From: Pseudanabaena sp. FACHB-2040
Lineage (GTDB): Bacteria > Cyanobacteriota > Cyanobacteriia > Phormidesmidales > Phormidesmidaceae
Length of the DNA: 64,000 nt
Assembly (NCBI RefSeq): GCF_014696715.1
Contig: NZ_JACJQO010000006.1
Span: 1 to 64,000, forward strand
Reading direction: 5' to 3'
Position numbers and translations under genes: made by a program. This document shows positions 8,843 to 18,696 of this stretch, piece by piece; the first letter of the stretch is position 1; the number at the start of each line of letters is the position of its first letter. The notes under the pieces were generated by a model. That model was not told the DNA's origin and ran no database searches. It saw nothing but the letters and a program-made list of their open reading frames with translations.

Positions 8843-8865
8843 GCGGTTTTTTGACCGACAAGACC

Positions 8866-8894
8866 AGCGGAGGCAAGACTGCCTCCGCTTTTTT
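8866..8894 (+). terminator. intrinsic terminator
   Basis: AGCGGAGGCA, a four-base loop AGAC, then TGCCTCCGCT followed by a run of T. It closes the htrA-DUF4870 transcription unit. Confidence 0.92.
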
Positions 8895-8929
8895 GTGGCA
8901 ATTGGAGCAGGGGAGTGGATCAGGGTGGA

Positions 8930-9020
8930 GAGCTAGGGAGATGAGGGGCTAGGGAGATGGGGTAATAGGGATGATGGAGAAGGTGGGGGAGATGGGAAAG
9001 TAGTATGCTCCCCTGCCCCT
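8930..9020 (+). repeat. G-rich low-complexity GGGAGATGGGG-like tract
   Basis: Imperfect tandem units of the type (A)GGGAGATGRGGG fill this spacer between the terminator and the histidine kinase gene. Related GGGTAGATGGGT or ACCCATCCACCC tracts occur at 16.2, 17.6, 18.65 and 44.96 kb. No coding capacity. They resemble the short tandem repeats common in cyanobacterial intergenic DNA. Confidence 0.6.
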
Positions 9021-9127
9021 CCGCTCCTCACTCTTAACAACACCAAAATTTCACATTGCAGCTTTGTGTAATAACCAATGGTGGAGCGGGTGGTAGGGTT
9101 TATGATTAGCGTTCATCTATAAGACCA

Positions 9128-11947
9128 TTGTCCAGACAAGCCATGCCGGGAAAAGGGCTGCAGTCCAGAGTTGGCGAATTGCCGGGAAAAGTTTCGCTGC
9201 GTTCGGTGCTGGTTATTCCGTTTGTGCTGCAGATTTTTGTAGCTGTGGGGCTGACGGGCTACGTTTCTTTGCTCAATGGGCAGCGGGCAGTGAACGAGGT
9301 GGCTTCCCAACTGCGACGGGAGGTGTCTGAGCGGATTCGAGAGCGGTTGGCTGACCACTCAAACATTCCCCACCTGATCAACCAGATTAATGCTGATGCG
9401 GTGCGGCGCGGCGATCTAAGGACGCAGGACGCGGCTAGCGAACAGTATCTCTGGCAGCAGATCCAGTACTTAGACGACTTCACCTGGATCTACTTTGGGG
9501 ATGCGACAAGTGGCTCTTTTATTGGCATCACACAAACCCCAGAAGACCACTCGCAGGTGGTGGTCAATGATCCGTCTACCGACTTTTTGGGTTATTACTA
9601 TAGCCTCAATACTCAGGGCAAACGGCTCAATCTAGATCGGGTTAGTAAAACCATCTACGATGCGCGATCGCGACCTTGGTATCGGGGCGCTGCCAGCAAA
9701 AAAGGGGCGATGTGGAGCGATATCTATCCGGCCATTGGGGTGCCGCAGCTGATTTTGAGTGCGGTTTTGCCGGTATATGACCAGGCGGGCAACCTGCTAG
9801 GGGTGACGGGCGTAGATTTTTCTCTCGATGACATCGGCCAGTTTTTAGAGAGCCTTGAAATCGGCAAGTCGGGCCAAGCTTTTATTATGGACACGTCCGG
9901 TCGGCTGGTGGCAACTTCGACTGGAGAAAAGCCCTACCGGGTGATGGGCAATGAACGTCTAGAGCGAATCACGGCAACAGAAAGTGCCCACCCACTGACT
10001 CAGGGGACAGCAGAGTTTATTGCCCAGTCGGTTAGCTTGAGGGATCTAACGGATCACACTCAACTGGATTTTAAGTTTGAGGGTCGGCGGCAGTTTGTGC
10101 AGGTGGCTAACTTTGCCGATCAGCGGGGCATTGAGTGGCTGATTGTGGTGGTGGTGCCCGAGGCTGACTTTATGGAGCAGATCGCGGCCAATACTCGAAC
10201 TACGATTTTGCTTTGTGGGGGGGCGCTTGCGATCGCAACCCTTGTCGGCATTTTCACCTCCCAGCGCATCACCCGGCCCATTTTGCAGCTCAGTGAGGTG
10301 AGCCAGACCATGGTCGAGCGCGCCCGTAATCGTCAGGGCAGCACTGACCTAGATCTGCGGGTGCAGACGCGCGGCATTCAAGAAATTGAGGCTCTGGTGC
10401 AGTCTTTTACCCAGATGGGCAACCAGCTGCGCCAATCCTTCAGGGCGCTAGAAAAGAGTAATGAGGACTTGGAGCACCGGGTACAGCAGCGCACCGCCGC
10501 CCTGCAGGAGGCCAAAGAAACCGCTGACGCCGCCAACCGGGCCAAGAGCGAATTTTTGGCCAATATGAGCCATGAACTGCGCACGCCGCTCAACGCCATT
10601 ATTGGCTTTGCCCAACTGCTGCTGCGCGATACCGGACTCAACCACGAGCACCGTACTAACCTCAAAATCGTCAACCGCAGCGGCGAACATCTGCTGGCGC
10701 TGATCAACGACGTGCTGGAGATGTCAAAGATCGAAGCCGGTCGGGTCATGCTCAACGAGCAAACGCTGGATCTGTACGGGTTTTTGTCGGCTTTGGAAGA
10801 TATGTTTAAGCTGCGGGCCGAGTCGAAGGGCCTGCAGTTGGTGTTTGAGCGCGCCCCTGAGGTGCCCCAGTATGTGCGAGCAGACGAGGGCAAGCTGCGT
10901 CAGGTCTTGATTAACCTGCTAGGCAATGCGCTCAAATTTACCCAGCAGGGCCGTGTTTCTTTGCGAGTCAGCCCTGGAGCAGTGCCAGCAGACGCCCACG
11001 ATACCGCTGCCGATCCGGCCCGGTTTCCCCTCCAGTTTGAGGTTGAAGACACCGGCAGCGGCATCCCCTCAACAGATCTAGAAACGATTTTTGATGCCTT
11101 TATCCAATCTAGAAACATTGACCACAGCAAAGGCGGCACCGGCTTGGGGCTAGCTATCAGCCGTCAGTTTATCCAGCTCATGGGCGGCAATATTGAGGTC
11201 AAGAGCCTGCTAGGAGAGGGCACCTGCTTTCAGTTTTGCATTCAGGTAGGGTTGGCCCGGCAGCCTGAACAGCAGATCACGCCTGTTCGCAAAGTGGTGG
11301 CGCTGCTGCCTCATCAGCCCAGCTACCGGATCTTGGTAGTAGACGACCACCCCGACAACCGCCGGGTAATCAGCTCTCTACTGCTGCAGGTAGGCTTCGA
11401 GGTCAGAGAAGCGGTGGACGGCGAAGATGCGATCGCACTCACCGCTGCCTGGTCTCCCCACTTCATCTGGATGGATATGCGTATGCCCGTGATGGACGGC
11501 TACGAGGCCACTCGCCGGATCAAGGCCATGCCCCATCCTCCGGTGATTGTTGCCCTAACCGCCAGCGTTTTCGAGGACAAGCGAGAGGCGGTGCTGGCCG
11601 CAGGCTGTGATGCCTTTGTCCACAAGCCCTTCTACGAGCACGACATTTTTGATAAACTAGCCGAATACCTGGGTGTTGAATATTGCTACGAAAACTCGCC
11701 CAGCCTTGCCACACCCACCCTTAGCGACAGCCAGAAAGCGCAGATCACCCCTGCCCTTTTAGCACAGCTCGATTCAGACTGGCTGACCCGCCTATACCAG
11801 GCCGCGATTCAAGCCGATGCCGATGTCTTGAACCAGCAGATTCAGCAGATTCCAGAAGACTATGCCGCCTTAGCTGAAGACCTGAAAAAGCGAGTAGCAG
11901 CCTTTGACTACGACAGCATTATCGAGATGGCCGAAACTCAGGCCTAA
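9128..11947 (+). CDS. hybrid sensor histidine kinase (Cache-HAMP-HisKA-HATPase-REC)
   Basis: This is a protein of up to 939 residues that senses an extracytoplasmic small ligand and signals by phosphorelay. A transmembrane helix (about 24-46) precedes a periplasmic double-Cache sensor (about 50-355; the DFSLDDI and [15 protein letters not shown] pieces are typical). A second transmembrane helix (356-377), HAMP and a short coiled coil follow. The phosphoacceptor is His482 in [11 protein letters not shown]; ATPase boxes are [16 protein letters not shown] and [11 protein letters not shown] receiver domain has DDHPDN and phospho-Asp783 in [11 protein letters not shown]. The last 90 residues are helical without a clear Hpt histidine. 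Start is uncertain: TTG 9128 or ATG 9143. No response regulator is adjacent. Confidence 0.93.
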   Translation: MSRQAMPGKGLQSRVGELPGKVSLRSVLVIPFVLQIFVAVGLTGYVSLLNGQRAVNEVASQLRREVSERIRERLADHSNIPHLINQINADAVRRGDLRTQDAASEQYLWQQIQYLDDFTWIYFGDATSGSFIGITQTPEDHSQVVVNDPSTDFLGYYYSLNTQGKRLNLDRVSKTIYDARSRPWYRGAASKKGAMWSDIYPAIGVPQLILSAVLPVYDQAGNLLGVTGVDFSLDDIGQFLESLEIGKSGQAFIMDTSGRLVATSTGEKPYRVMGNERLERITATESAHPLTQGTAEFIAQSVSLRDLTDHTQLDFKFEGRRQFVQVANFADQRGIEWLIVVVVPEADFMEQIAANTRTTILLCGGALAIATLVGIFTSQRITRPILQLSEVSQTMVERARNRQGSTDLDLRVQTRGIQEIEALVQSFTQMGNQLRQSFRALEKSNEDLEHRVQQRTAALQEAKETADAANRAKSEFLANMSHELRTPLNAIIGFAQLLLRDTGLNHEHRTNLKIVNRSGEHLLALINDVLEMSKIEAGRVMLNEQTLDLYGFLSALEDMFKLRAESKGLQLVFERAPEVPQYVRADEGKLRQVLINLLGNALKFTQQGRVSLRVSPGAVPADAHDTAADPARFPLQFEVEDTGSGIPSTDLETIFDAFIQSRNIDHSKGGTGLGLAISRQFIQLMGGNIEVKSLLGEGTCFQFCIQVGLARQPEQQITPVRKVVALLPHQPSYRILVVDDHPDNRRVISSLLLQVGFEVREAVDGEDAIALTAAWSPHFIWMDMRMPVMDGYEATRRIKAMPHPPVIVALTASVFEDKREAVLAAGCDAFVHKPFYEHDIFDKLAEYLGVEYCYENSPSLATPTLSDSQKAQITPALLAQLDSDWLTRLYQAAIQADADVLNQQIQQIPEDYAALAEDLKKRVAAFDYDSIIEMAETQA

Positions 11948-11968
11948 GCACAGCCGCTCATTTTCATA

Positions 11969-11991
11969 ATTGATTATTGGCCCTAATCAAT
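11969..11991. promoter_or_regulatory. LysR-type operator candidate (CmpR/CbbR-like palindrome)
   Basis: A perfect inverted repeat, ATTGATTA-N7-TAATCAAT, lies 265 bases upstream of ndhF3. It contains TTA-N7-TAA, the consensus reported for the CmpR/CbbR activator of low-CO2 genes. The operon behind it is of exactly the class such LysR proteins control. No regulator gene is in the window. Confidence 0.55.
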
Positions 11992-12005
11992 CATAAGCAG
12001 AATTC

Positions 12006-12027
12006 TTATTGTATTTAGTCAATCAAT
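12006..12027. promoter_or_regulatory. candidate NdhR/CcmR-type half-site pair
   Basis: TTATTG-N10-ATCAAT matches the architecture of the NdhR box (TCAATG-N10-ATCAAT), with a perfect right half and four of six bases in the left half. A TATACT at 12055-12060 could be the -10 element, and no good -35 is present, as expected for an activator-dependent or repressor-controlled promoter. Confidence 0.4.
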
Positions 12028-12054
12028 ACCCTAGATCTCTGGTTAATATCCCGC

Positions 12055-12060
12055 TATACT
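12055..12060 (+). promoter_or_regulatory. putative -10 element of the ndhF3 operon
   Basis: TATACT lies about 195 bases upstream of the ndhF3 start and 28 bases downstream of the NdhR-like site. The -35 position 17 bases upstream reads TAGATC, which is poor. The rest of the 11948-12255 spacer holds no gene. Confidence 0.35.
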
Positions 12061-12255
12061 CCTACAAAGATAGACCTAAATCTATCTCAAAGAGTTTTAG
12101 ATATACCTAGCTAAATCTTATAAATCTTGGCCGTTGCTGGAGAGGCAGGCTGAGCGGTAGCGTTTGCGATCGCGCTGGCGCTGACTAGCTAGTTCGCACT
12201 AGTTGCCCGAGTTTACCTATTTCCACTGTGTTGTTCGAGCTGAGAGAAGCCGCCC

Positions 12256-14124
12256 ATGACACCATCACTAGCTCAGTCGAGTTGGCTAATACCGCTCTAC
12301 CCTCTAGTTGGCACACTGCTGACTATCCCCTGGTCGCCTGCCTTCATCCGTCGCACTGGCCCCCGGCCTTCGGGCTACGTCAACATCCTGGCCACCTTTG
12401 TGGCCTTTGTTCACAGCGTCTTAGCCCTTAGAGAAGTGTGGGGGCAGCTACCGCAGTACCTGGAGATTCCCTGGCTGAGCGTGGCCGGTTTAGAGCTGAC
12501 AATTCCCCTAGAGTTTTCGGCTATGACCTTGGGGGCGCTGGTGCTAGTGACCGGGCTAAACCTGCTGGCGCAAATCTATGCTGTGGCCTACCTGGAAATG
12601 GACTGGGGCTGGGCCAGATTTTATGCGCTGATGGCCTTGTTTGAGGGAGGGTTGTGTGCGCTGGTGCTGTGCGACTCGCTCTTCTTCGCCTACATGATTC
12701 TAGAGATTTTGACGCTGGGCACTTACCTGCTGGTGGGCTTTTGGTACAACCAATCCCTGGTAGTCACGGGTGCTAGAGATGCCTTTCTGACCAAGCGGGT
12801 AGGCGACTTGGTGCTGTTGATGGGTGTGCTGGCGCTTTACCCGCTGGCGGGCACCTGGAACTTTAAAGAACTGGCTCAGTGGGCTCAAACAGCTCAGATC
12901 GATCCCACCCTGGCTACCCTACTGGGCATTGGCCTAGTGGCTGGCCCTATGAGTAAGTGCGCCCAGTTTCCTTTACACCTGTGGCTAGATGAAGCGATGG
13001 AAGGGGCGCTGCCCAGCACCATCCTGCGAAACTCAGTCGTAGTTGCGACTGGGGCCTGGGTGCTGGTCAAGCTGGAGCCAGTGCTGGCCCTTTCACCGAC
13101 CGCCTGTGCCTTCACCATTGCTATTGGAGCCATCACTGCGCTGGGCGGCAGCCTGATTTCCATCGCTCAGATTGATATTAAGCGGGTGCTCTCTTATCTC
13201 AGTAGCGCCTACATGGGCCTGGTCTTTGTTGCTGTGGGAGCCCACCAAACCCATGCGGCCCTGCTGCTAGTGCTGGTCTATGCCCTGGCAATGGCCGCTC
13301 TGCTGATGGGAGCTGGCTCGATCATCTCTAATATCATTACGCAAGATTTAACCCAAATGGGCGGCCTCTGGAGCCGTCGTCCGGTTACTGGGCTCTCTTT
13401 CTTAGCGGGGGCTGCAGGTATGGTTGCTCTGCCGCCGCTGGGCGGATTTTGGGCTTTGCTGCAGCTAACTGATGGGCTTTGGAGCAACAATCAGGCAGTC
13501 CTGGTGGGCATTGTTTTGACCGTTAACTGGCTGAGCGCCTTCAGTTTGGCTAGGGTCTTTGGTCTGATATTTGCCGGCTCCAAGCAGCAAATGACGGTGC
13601 GCGCGCCTGAGCCCCTGTGGCTGCTGGTGCTACCGATGACGCTCTGCGCAGGCTTTACCCTGCACCTGCCAATGGTGCTTCAGGCCCTTGATATGCTGCC
13701 TGCCTGGGATTTGCTCAACAAAGACATGGCCCTGCTATTGACCTGGTCTAGTGTGTTGGGGGCTGCCCTCGGATCGGTGCTTTATGTCGGTCGTATGGTA
13801 AAAGACCCGACCAAGCTGGTGCAGAGCCGAGTGCAAAATCTGCTGGCCTACGACTTCTATACGCCCAGAATTTACCGCAACACAATTGTCTTGGGAGTTG
13901 CTACGCTCTCTCGCCTGACCGACTGGCTTGATCGCTATCTGGTGGATGGTTTGGTGAATTTTGTAGGGCTGGCCTCTCTGTTTGGCGGCGAAACCCTTAA
14001 GTACGGTAACTCTGGCCGCTTCTCGTTCTACGGGCTGACAATCTTGAGTGGAGTGGTGCTGATTGGACTATTCATGAGCTGGCACTACCTGCCCCTGATC
14101 ATGCGGACCTTTGTCACCTTTTAA
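12256..14124 (+). CDS. ndhF3: NDH-1MS subunit NdhF3 (low-CO2 inducible)
   Basis: This is a 622-residue, multi-helix NAD(P)H-quinone oxidoreductase chain 5 (NuoL/NdhF) protein of the thylakoid membrane. Proton-antiporter signatures are present, including PMSKCAQFPLHLWLDEAMEGALPST and IDIKRVLSYLSSAYMG. It is followed by ndhD3, cupA and cupS in the order known for the high-affinity, inducible CO2-uptake complex NDH-1MS, which supports NdhF3 over the respiratory NdhF1 or constitutive NdhF4. The complex couples ferredoxin-driven cyclic electron flow to CO2 hydration. Length matches the family. Candidate LysR-type operators lie upstream. Confidence 0.92.
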   Translation: MTPSLAQSSWLIPLYPLVGTLLTIPWSPAFIRRTGPRPSGYVNILATFVAFVHSVLALREVWGQLPQYLEIPWLSVAGLELTIPLEFSAMTLGALVLVTGLNLLAQIYAVAYLEMDWGWARFYALMALFEGGLCALVLCDSLFFAYMILEILTLGTYLLVGFWYNQSLVVTGARDAFLTKRVGDLVLLMGVLALYPLAGTWNFKELAQWAQTAQIDPTLATLLGIGLVAGPMSKCAQFPLHLWLDEAMEGALPSTILRNSVVVATGAWVLVKLEPVLALSPTACAFTIAIGAITALGGSLISIAQIDIKRVLSYLSSAYMGLVFVAVGAHQTHAALLLVLVYALAMAALLMGAGSIISNIITQDLTQMGGLWSRRPVTGLSFLAGAAGMVALPPLGGFWALLQLTDGLWSNNQAVLVGIVLTVNWLSAFSLARVFGLIFAGSKQQMTVRAPEPLWLLVLPMTLCAGFTLHLPMVLQALDMLPAWDLLNKDMALLLTWSSVLGAALGSVLYVGRMVKDPTKLVQSRVQNLLAYDFYTPRIYRNTIVLGVATLSRLTDWLDRYLVDGLVNFVGLASLFGGETLKYGNSGRFSFYGLTILSGVVLIGLFMSWHYLPLIMRTFVTF

Positions 14125-14219
14125 TTGCGCTTGAGGCTATGAAAGCTCCCTGCCCTACCTCGACCTCAACCTACCTGTCTCCCCTCCCTGACCTAACTGT
14201 TGCTTCGCGGTAAGAACCC

Positions 14220-15800
14220 ATGCTAAGTACGCTTTTTTGCCTACCGCTACTAGGCGCTTTAATCCTTGGTCTGGCCCCAATTAAGATGACGGGGCAGCAG
14301 GCTCGCTCAGGGGCCTTGACCGTAGCGGGTGTTGCTCTGCTCTGGACAATCTGGCTGTTTACTCAGTTTGAGCTAGGGGCGCTGGGCTTTCAGTTTCATG
14401 AGTTTATACCTTGGCTGCCGGTGCTGGGCCTCAACTACGAACTCAGTTTGGATGGTCTATCGCTGCTGATGGTGGGGCTAAATAGCTTCATTACGTTTAT
14501 TGCCCTCTGGAGCAGCCACCCCAACATTGAGCGGCCTCGCCTGTTTTATGCGCTGATGCTGGTGGTCAGTGGTGGGGTAGCCGGAGCTTTTATGGCCCAG
14601 AACCTGCTGCTGTTCTTCCTGCTATATGAGATTGAGCTGGTGCCGCTCTATCTGCTGATTGCAATTTGGGGCGGCGGCAACAAGATCTATGCGGCCACCA
14701 AGTTTTTGCTCTATACCGCACTGTCGGGGGCGCTGATGCTGGCGGCTTTCTTAGGCACAATCTGGCTGAGCGGCAGCAGCGACTTTACCTATGCCCCGTT
14801 GATGGGCGCTGGCCTGTCGATGACGGCTCAACTGGTGCTGCTGGGCTTTTTGCTGGTGGCCTTTGGCATTAAGATTCCGCTGGTGCCCTTTCATACCTGG
14901 CTGCCTGATACCTACGTGGCAGCTTCGGCTCCGGTGGCGATGATGCTGGGCGGAGTGTTGGCTAAGCTGGGCACTTACGGCATCTTTCGCTTTGGTCTGG
15001 GCATGTTTCCCGATGCGTGGGCGACGCTGGCTCCCTACCTGGCGGTTTGGGCAGCGATCAGCGTGCTCTATGGGGCGGTAACTGCGATCGCACAAAAAGA
15101 CATCAAGCGCATGGTGGCCTACAGCTCCATCGGCCACATGGGCTACGTGCTGCTGGGCGGCGCGGCCCTGACCGACCTAGCTCTGACCGGCGCAGTGTCC
15201 CAGATGGTTTCCCACGGCATTATCCTGGCGATTTTGTTTCATCTAGTCGGCGTAGTCGAAACCAAGGTGGGCACCCGCGAACTAGACGTGCTCAATGGTT
15301 TGATGAACCCGGTTCGGGGCTTGCCAATGACCAGCGCCCTGCTTGTGCTGGGCGGCATGGCCAGCGCCGGAATTCCCGGTTTGGTAGGCTTTATCACTGA
15401 GTTTCTGGTATTCCAGGGCAGCTACGCAGTGTATCCGGTGCAAACGCTGCTGTGCGTCATCGGCACTGGCCTCACTGCCGTTTACTTCGTGATTTTGCTC
15501 AACCGCACCTGTTTTGGCCGCCTCGACAACGACATTGCCTACTTTCCTAAAGTCGAGTTTTCCGAGCGCTTCCCTGCCTTAGTGCTGGCTGCTTTGATTC
15601 TCTTCTTAGGCGTTCAGCCCAACTGGCTGGTGCAGTGGAGTGAAGGCACTGCCTCAGCCATGGTCACTGCCGTCTCGCGCGCGGTACCAGCGACTCTGGC
15701 CGAGAGCTTTAACCAAGTTGACCTCAAAGCAATGCTGCAAGGCCCTCAGGCACCAGCTGCCGCCCTGGCCCTGTCATCTCCGCTAGAGATTTCCAAGTAG
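14220..15800 (+). CDS. ndhD3: NDH-1MS subunit NdhD3
   Basis: This is a 526-residue NuoM/NdhD-type antiporter subunit. Key pieces are LYEIELVPLYLLIAIWGG (the conserved Glu of helix 5), IPLVPFHTWLPDTYVAA (conserved Lys or His region) and KDIKRMVAYSSIGHMGYVLLG. It forms the distal membrane arm of NDH-1MS with NdhF3 and carries the CupA-CupS cap. It starts 95 bases after ndhF3. Its 3' end is overlapped by 77 bases by a NUDIX gene on the opposite strand, an arrangement that separates it from cupA by about 470 bases; in well-known genomes the spacing is tight. Confidence 0.92.
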   Translation: MLSTLFCLPLLGALILGLAPIKMTGQQARSGALTVAGVALLWTIWLFTQFELGALGFQFHEFIPWLPVLGLNYELSLDGLSLLMVGLNSFITFIALWSSHPNIERPRLFYALMLVVSGGVAGAFMAQNLLLFFLLYEIELVPLYLLIAIWGGGNKIYAATKFLLYTALSGALMLAAFLGTIWLSGSSDFTYAPLMGAGLSMTAQLVLLGFLLVAFGIKIPLVPFHTWLPDTYVAASAPVAMMLGGVLAKLGTYGIFRFGLGMFPDAWATLAPYLAVWAAISVLYGAVTAIAQKDIKRMVAYSSIGHMGYVLLGGAALTDLALTGAVSQMVSHGIILAILFHLVGVVETKVGTRELDVLNGLMNPVRGLPMTSALLVLGGMASAGIPGLVGFITEFLVFQGSYAVYPVQTLLCVIGTGLTAVYFVILLNRTCFGRLDNDIAYFPKVEFSERFPALVLAALILFLGVQPNWLVQWSEGTASAMVTAVSRAVPATLAESFNQVDLKAMLQGPQAPAAALALSSPLEISK

Positions 15801-16149
15801 CAGTGAAGCGCCGATCGCCTTCCTGCACCGCCAGCTGTTCTTGGTCGTACAGGGAGGCATCGACAAAGCGAGCATCGTAAACAAAAACGATTTCGTGCCC
15901 CGGCTCACCCAGGTAGAGAAAAATCGACTCCAGCACTCCCAAAAGCTGAACCTCGCTAATCTCTGCCCCCAGCTCCTCCCGGACCTCTCGCACAATCGCA
16001 TCCCGACTCGTTTCGCAAAAGTCTATTCCCCCACCCAGAGGCCGAAAAAACGTTTCCTGCTTGACTGAGTCAAAACCCTCATTCACCAAAATTCGTCCCT
16101 GGTGCCGGAACAGACAAATTGCGATCGCACGCATCCGCTTCTTCTTCAC
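15724..16149 (-). CDS. NUDIX hydrolase inserted antisense within the CO2-uptake operon
   Basis: This is a 141-residue NUDIX pyrophosphohydrolase. The box GGGIDFCETSRDAIVREVRE, continuing ELGAEI, fits Gx5Ex7REUxEExGU completely, so it should bind metal and cleave an NDP-X substrate, not identifiable here. I start it at the GTG at 16149 because AGGAGG lies 7 bases upstream; this gives VKKKRMRAIAIC. The ATG five codons later (16134) is the alternative. The gene runs opposite to ndhD3 and cupA, overlaps the ndhD3 3' end by 77 bases and starts 122 bases from cupA, so it sits in the middle of the operon. Confidence 0.88.
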   Translation of the reverse strand: MKKKRMRAIAICLFRHQGRILVNEGFDSVKQETFFRPLGGGIDFCETSRDAIVREVREELGAEISEVQLLGVLESIFLYLGEPGHEIVFVYDARFVDASLYDQEQLAVQEGDRRFTATWKSLAEMTGPGRQLVPEGLAALL

Positions 16150-16271
16150 CAAATATCCTCCTAAAACACGCTTCCAACCCCTACAAATCCCAACCCCCGC
16201 ATTCCGCCCCAACACCCAATCAAAGGCAAGACACACCCTCCCACCCATCCACCCCGTCACCCAACAGAACC

Positions 16272-17573
16272 ATGACCTCAACCCTTCTCTCCCCTCCCCC
16301 CTCCCTCATCCCCCCCTCCAACCATCCCCACGCCGACATCATCCATCGCCTCGAAGCTGGCGGCTCCATGCTGCCCGACACCCCCGAAAACCTGATGCAG
16401 ATCATCGGCATCTACAAAGCCTATGCCGTGCCGATGGACTTTTACTGGCGCGATCTGCTCTACATTGCCGAGCGGGTATTTCTCAACCCCATCCCAGCCT
16501 TTAAGTACTTCCTGCCCCAAGAGTATCTAGACCTGCCCAACCACTACGCAGGCGACACCGCCGACCTAAAAATCTGGCGAGGCGAGGCCAGCGCTCACCC
16601 AGAACTGCTGGAATTCATGGCCAAAGGCGAGGTCAAGCAGAACTGGCCCAAACTGTTCCACCACCTGTGGCACGATCGGGTCAACATGGAGTTTGCCGAA
16701 GAGTGCATGCGGGCCATGCTGTGGCACCAAGACATGGGCGGCCGCTTCAATGATTTTCTCTACACAGACGAATATAAGACGAATTGCGATCGCGCCATCG
16801 CCGCCTACTTCAAAGGCAATCCGGCCATGCTGGGACTGCACAAGCTGTTCCCCGAAATGTTCTACGAAAAGTGCCGTGAACTCTCCTACTACGCCAACCT
16901 CGGCCTGTTTTGGGAAGTCATGGCCCCCGTCTTCTTCGAGATGTCAGACATTTACGACGAAGGCGGCTTCAAAGGCGTCCCCGACGCCATGAATTTCCTA
17001 GTCAACGGCATCTTCGCTGTAGCAGGTCGCCCCATCTACCACCATGTCTATATCGGCGATGAGTGCTACGAGCTAGTTCCCAAGTCCAAAGCCTTCACCT
17101 GGCTCTACGAAGCCGCCCTACCCTACGTCGAAGCCGTCTTTTACCGCACCTCCCCCTTCCGAGGCACCAAATCTTACAACGCCCAGGCCAAGCAGGTGCC
17201 CGATGATCAAAACGACTTCCACTACGGCATTCTCTACGCCGATGTGTTCCCTGTCGGCAGTGCTGGCATCCCCCCCACCCTGCTGATGCAGGACATGCTC
17301 CACTTCCTGCCCCAGTATCTGCTCGACTACTACCAAGACTACTGCCGAGGCGAAGACGACATGCTGATTCAGCTCGGCATCACCTTCCAGCGCTCCATGT
17401 ACAACGTCACCTCAGCCGTTATCCAAGCCCTGCGCGCCGCCCTACTCTACCCCCTAGACGATCCCAACCCTCGCCATCTTCAGGCCAACCGCCAATTCTT
17501 CGAAGCCCAAATGGATCGTTTCCTTCGCCCTGAAGCTCGCCTGCGGGCCATTCAGCAGCAGGAATATCGGTAG
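16272..17573 (+). CDS. cupA: CO2 hydration protein CupA (ChpY)
   Basis: This is a 433-residue soluble protein of the ChpX/ChpY (CupA/CupB) family, which catalyses vectorial CO2-to-bicarbonate conversion on the NDH-1 complex. The order ndhF3-ndhD3-this-fasciclin assigns it to the high-affinity NDH-1MS as CupA. I start it at the ATG of MTSTLL (16272); the frame is open further upstream only through low-complexity Pro/Ser DNA. Typical segments are ILYADVFPVGSAGIPPT and the MDFYWRDLLYIAERVFLNP region near residue 60. Length fits the family. The Pro-rich 20 residues at the N-terminus are probably disordered. Confidence 0.93.
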   Translation: MTSTLLSPPPSLIPPSNHPHADIIHRLEAGGSMLPDTPENLMQIIGIYKAYAVPMDFYWRDLLYIAERVFLNPIPAFKYFLPQEYLDLPNHYAGDTADLKIWRGEASAHPELLEFMAKGEVKQNWPKLFHHLWHDRVNMEFAEECMRAMLWHQDMGGRFNDFLYTDEYKTNCDRAIAAYFKGNPAMLGLHKLFPEMFYEKCRELSYYANLGLFWEVMAPVFFEMSDIYDEGGFKGVPDAMNFLVNGIFAVAGRPIYHHVYIGDECYELVPKSKAFTWLYEAALPYVEAVFYRTSPFRGTKSYNAQAKQVPDDQNDFHYGILYADVFPVGSAGIPPTLLMQDMLHFLPQYLLDYYQDYCRGEDDMLIQLGITFQRSMYNVTSAVIQALRAALLYPLDDPNPRHLQANRQFFEAQMDRFLRPEARLRAIQQQEYR

Positions 17574-17579
17574 AGGGGT

Positions 17580-17690
17580 AGATGAGTGGATGGGTAGATG
17601 GGTATCTAAGGAAAAACTCCCTATTTCTCTCACCCTTCCACTCATTCACCCTCCCACTCATCCACTCACCCACCCATCCACCCAAACCCC
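17580..17690. repeat. low-complexity inverted tract between cupA and cupS
   Basis: The spacer consists of GGATGGGTAGATGGGT-like units followed by the complementary CCACTCATCCACTCACCCACCC-type units, so it can fold into a long imperfect hairpin. The same motif class occurs at 8.93, 16.2, 18.65 and 44.96 kb. It could attenuate transcription between cupA and cupS, or simply be a mobile repeat. Confidence 0.6.
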
Positions 17691-18092
17691 ATGCCTACCA
17701 TCGTCGACATCGCAGTCAACACCGAAGGCTTCTCTACCCTAGTTGCCGCTGTTCAGGCCGCTAATCTGGTCGAAGCTCTGCAAAGCCCTGGTCCTTTCAC
17801 GGTATTTGCGCCTAACGATGCGGCTTTTGCTAAGCTGCCGCCGGGAACGGTGCAAACCCTGGTGCAAAATCCGCCCCAGCTAGCCCGAATTTTGACCTTT
17901 CATGTTGCAGCTGGAAAATACACTCAAGCAGATCTAATCCGCATGGGCAAGGTAGATTCCCTAGAGGGCGCACCCATTCCCATTGACGGCACCGAAGGCT
18001 TTGAGGTGAAAAACGCCGCCGTTATCGCCGCTGACATCGAAGCAGATAACGGCATTATTCACGTTTTAGACAACGTCATTCTGATGGGATAG
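17691..18092 (+). CDS. cupS: CupS, fasciclin-domain subunit of NDH-1MS
   Basis: This is a 133-residue single fasciclin (FAS1) domain: [28 protein letters not shown] is the H1 box and [15 protein letters not shown] the H2 box. No signal peptide, so it stays cytoplasmic, as expected for CupS (the small subunit bound to CupA on NDH-1MS). Position directly behind cupA makes this assignment firm. It ends the operon. Confidence 0.92.
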   Translation: MPTIVDIAVNTEGFSTLVAAVQAANLVEALQSPGPFTVFAPNDAAFAKLPPGTVQTLVQNPPQLARILTFHVAAGKYTQADLIRMGKVDSLEGAPIPIDGTEGFEVKNAAVIAADIEADNGIIHVLDNVILMG

Positions 18093-18262
18093 GGAACTGA
18101 CTGATAGGTCTGCTGGCTTCTTCTAAAAATGTCGTGAGTATCGTGGGTTAACAGGAGCGCAGTGTTTTAGCCTAGACATACTCGATGTGGATCGGGGTAG
18201 AGATAAGCACTGAGCGTTACAAACCTCCTACCAGCCGACTGTTGACCTACAGCGATTTGACC

Positions 18263-18593
18263 TCAATTTCCATAAACAGTAATTCGGGTGGAGATGATTG
18301 CTTCTAAGAAGTAGGGATTTTTAACAGTTTTCAACTTTATTAAGTCAAATAGTGCGCCCGAAAACTGTTGCTAATCCTTGCTTTAATCCAAAGAAGCGAT
18401 CAGCGGCTCCTTTGGGGGTGTCCACTGCAAACTCGACAAGGAAGTCTAGGTCGCTGGTGGGTGGGTCGAAGCGATCGCAAGTGGCTGACCCAAAAAGTTC
18501 TAGCCTAGCAACTTGGTTTTGCTGGCATAGTGCGGCGATTTCGGCTTTTTTGGTAAGCACCAGGCTGAGGCCGGAGACTGGAGACATAAACAA
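18263..18593 (-). pseudogene. frameshifted MNT-type nucleotidyltransferase (antitoxin-like)
   Basis: The open part encodes LFGSATCDRFDPPTSDLDFLVEF, the GSx10DxD motif of minimal nucleotidyltransferases, the MntA antitoxin partners of HEPN toxins. The frame ends early at 18345. In the next frame the expected continuation is intact: DLIKLKTV then KNPYFLEAIISTRITVYGN and a stop at 18263. A single-base shift near 18345-18350 therefore broke the gene. No HEPN partner is beside it. Confidence 0.8.
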
Positions 18594-18696
18594 CTGATGA
18601 CGGGTGGGCTAGGGCTTTGAGAAGGAGCAACTTGCCCTCAAATTTCACATCCCCCTACCCACCCATCTATCCTCTAATCATCCACCCCCTCCCTCC

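Noticed and set aside
8930-9020. G-rich tract considered as a CRISPR or regulatory array
   Set aside because: Units are short and irregular, without spacers; best described as low-complexity repeat.
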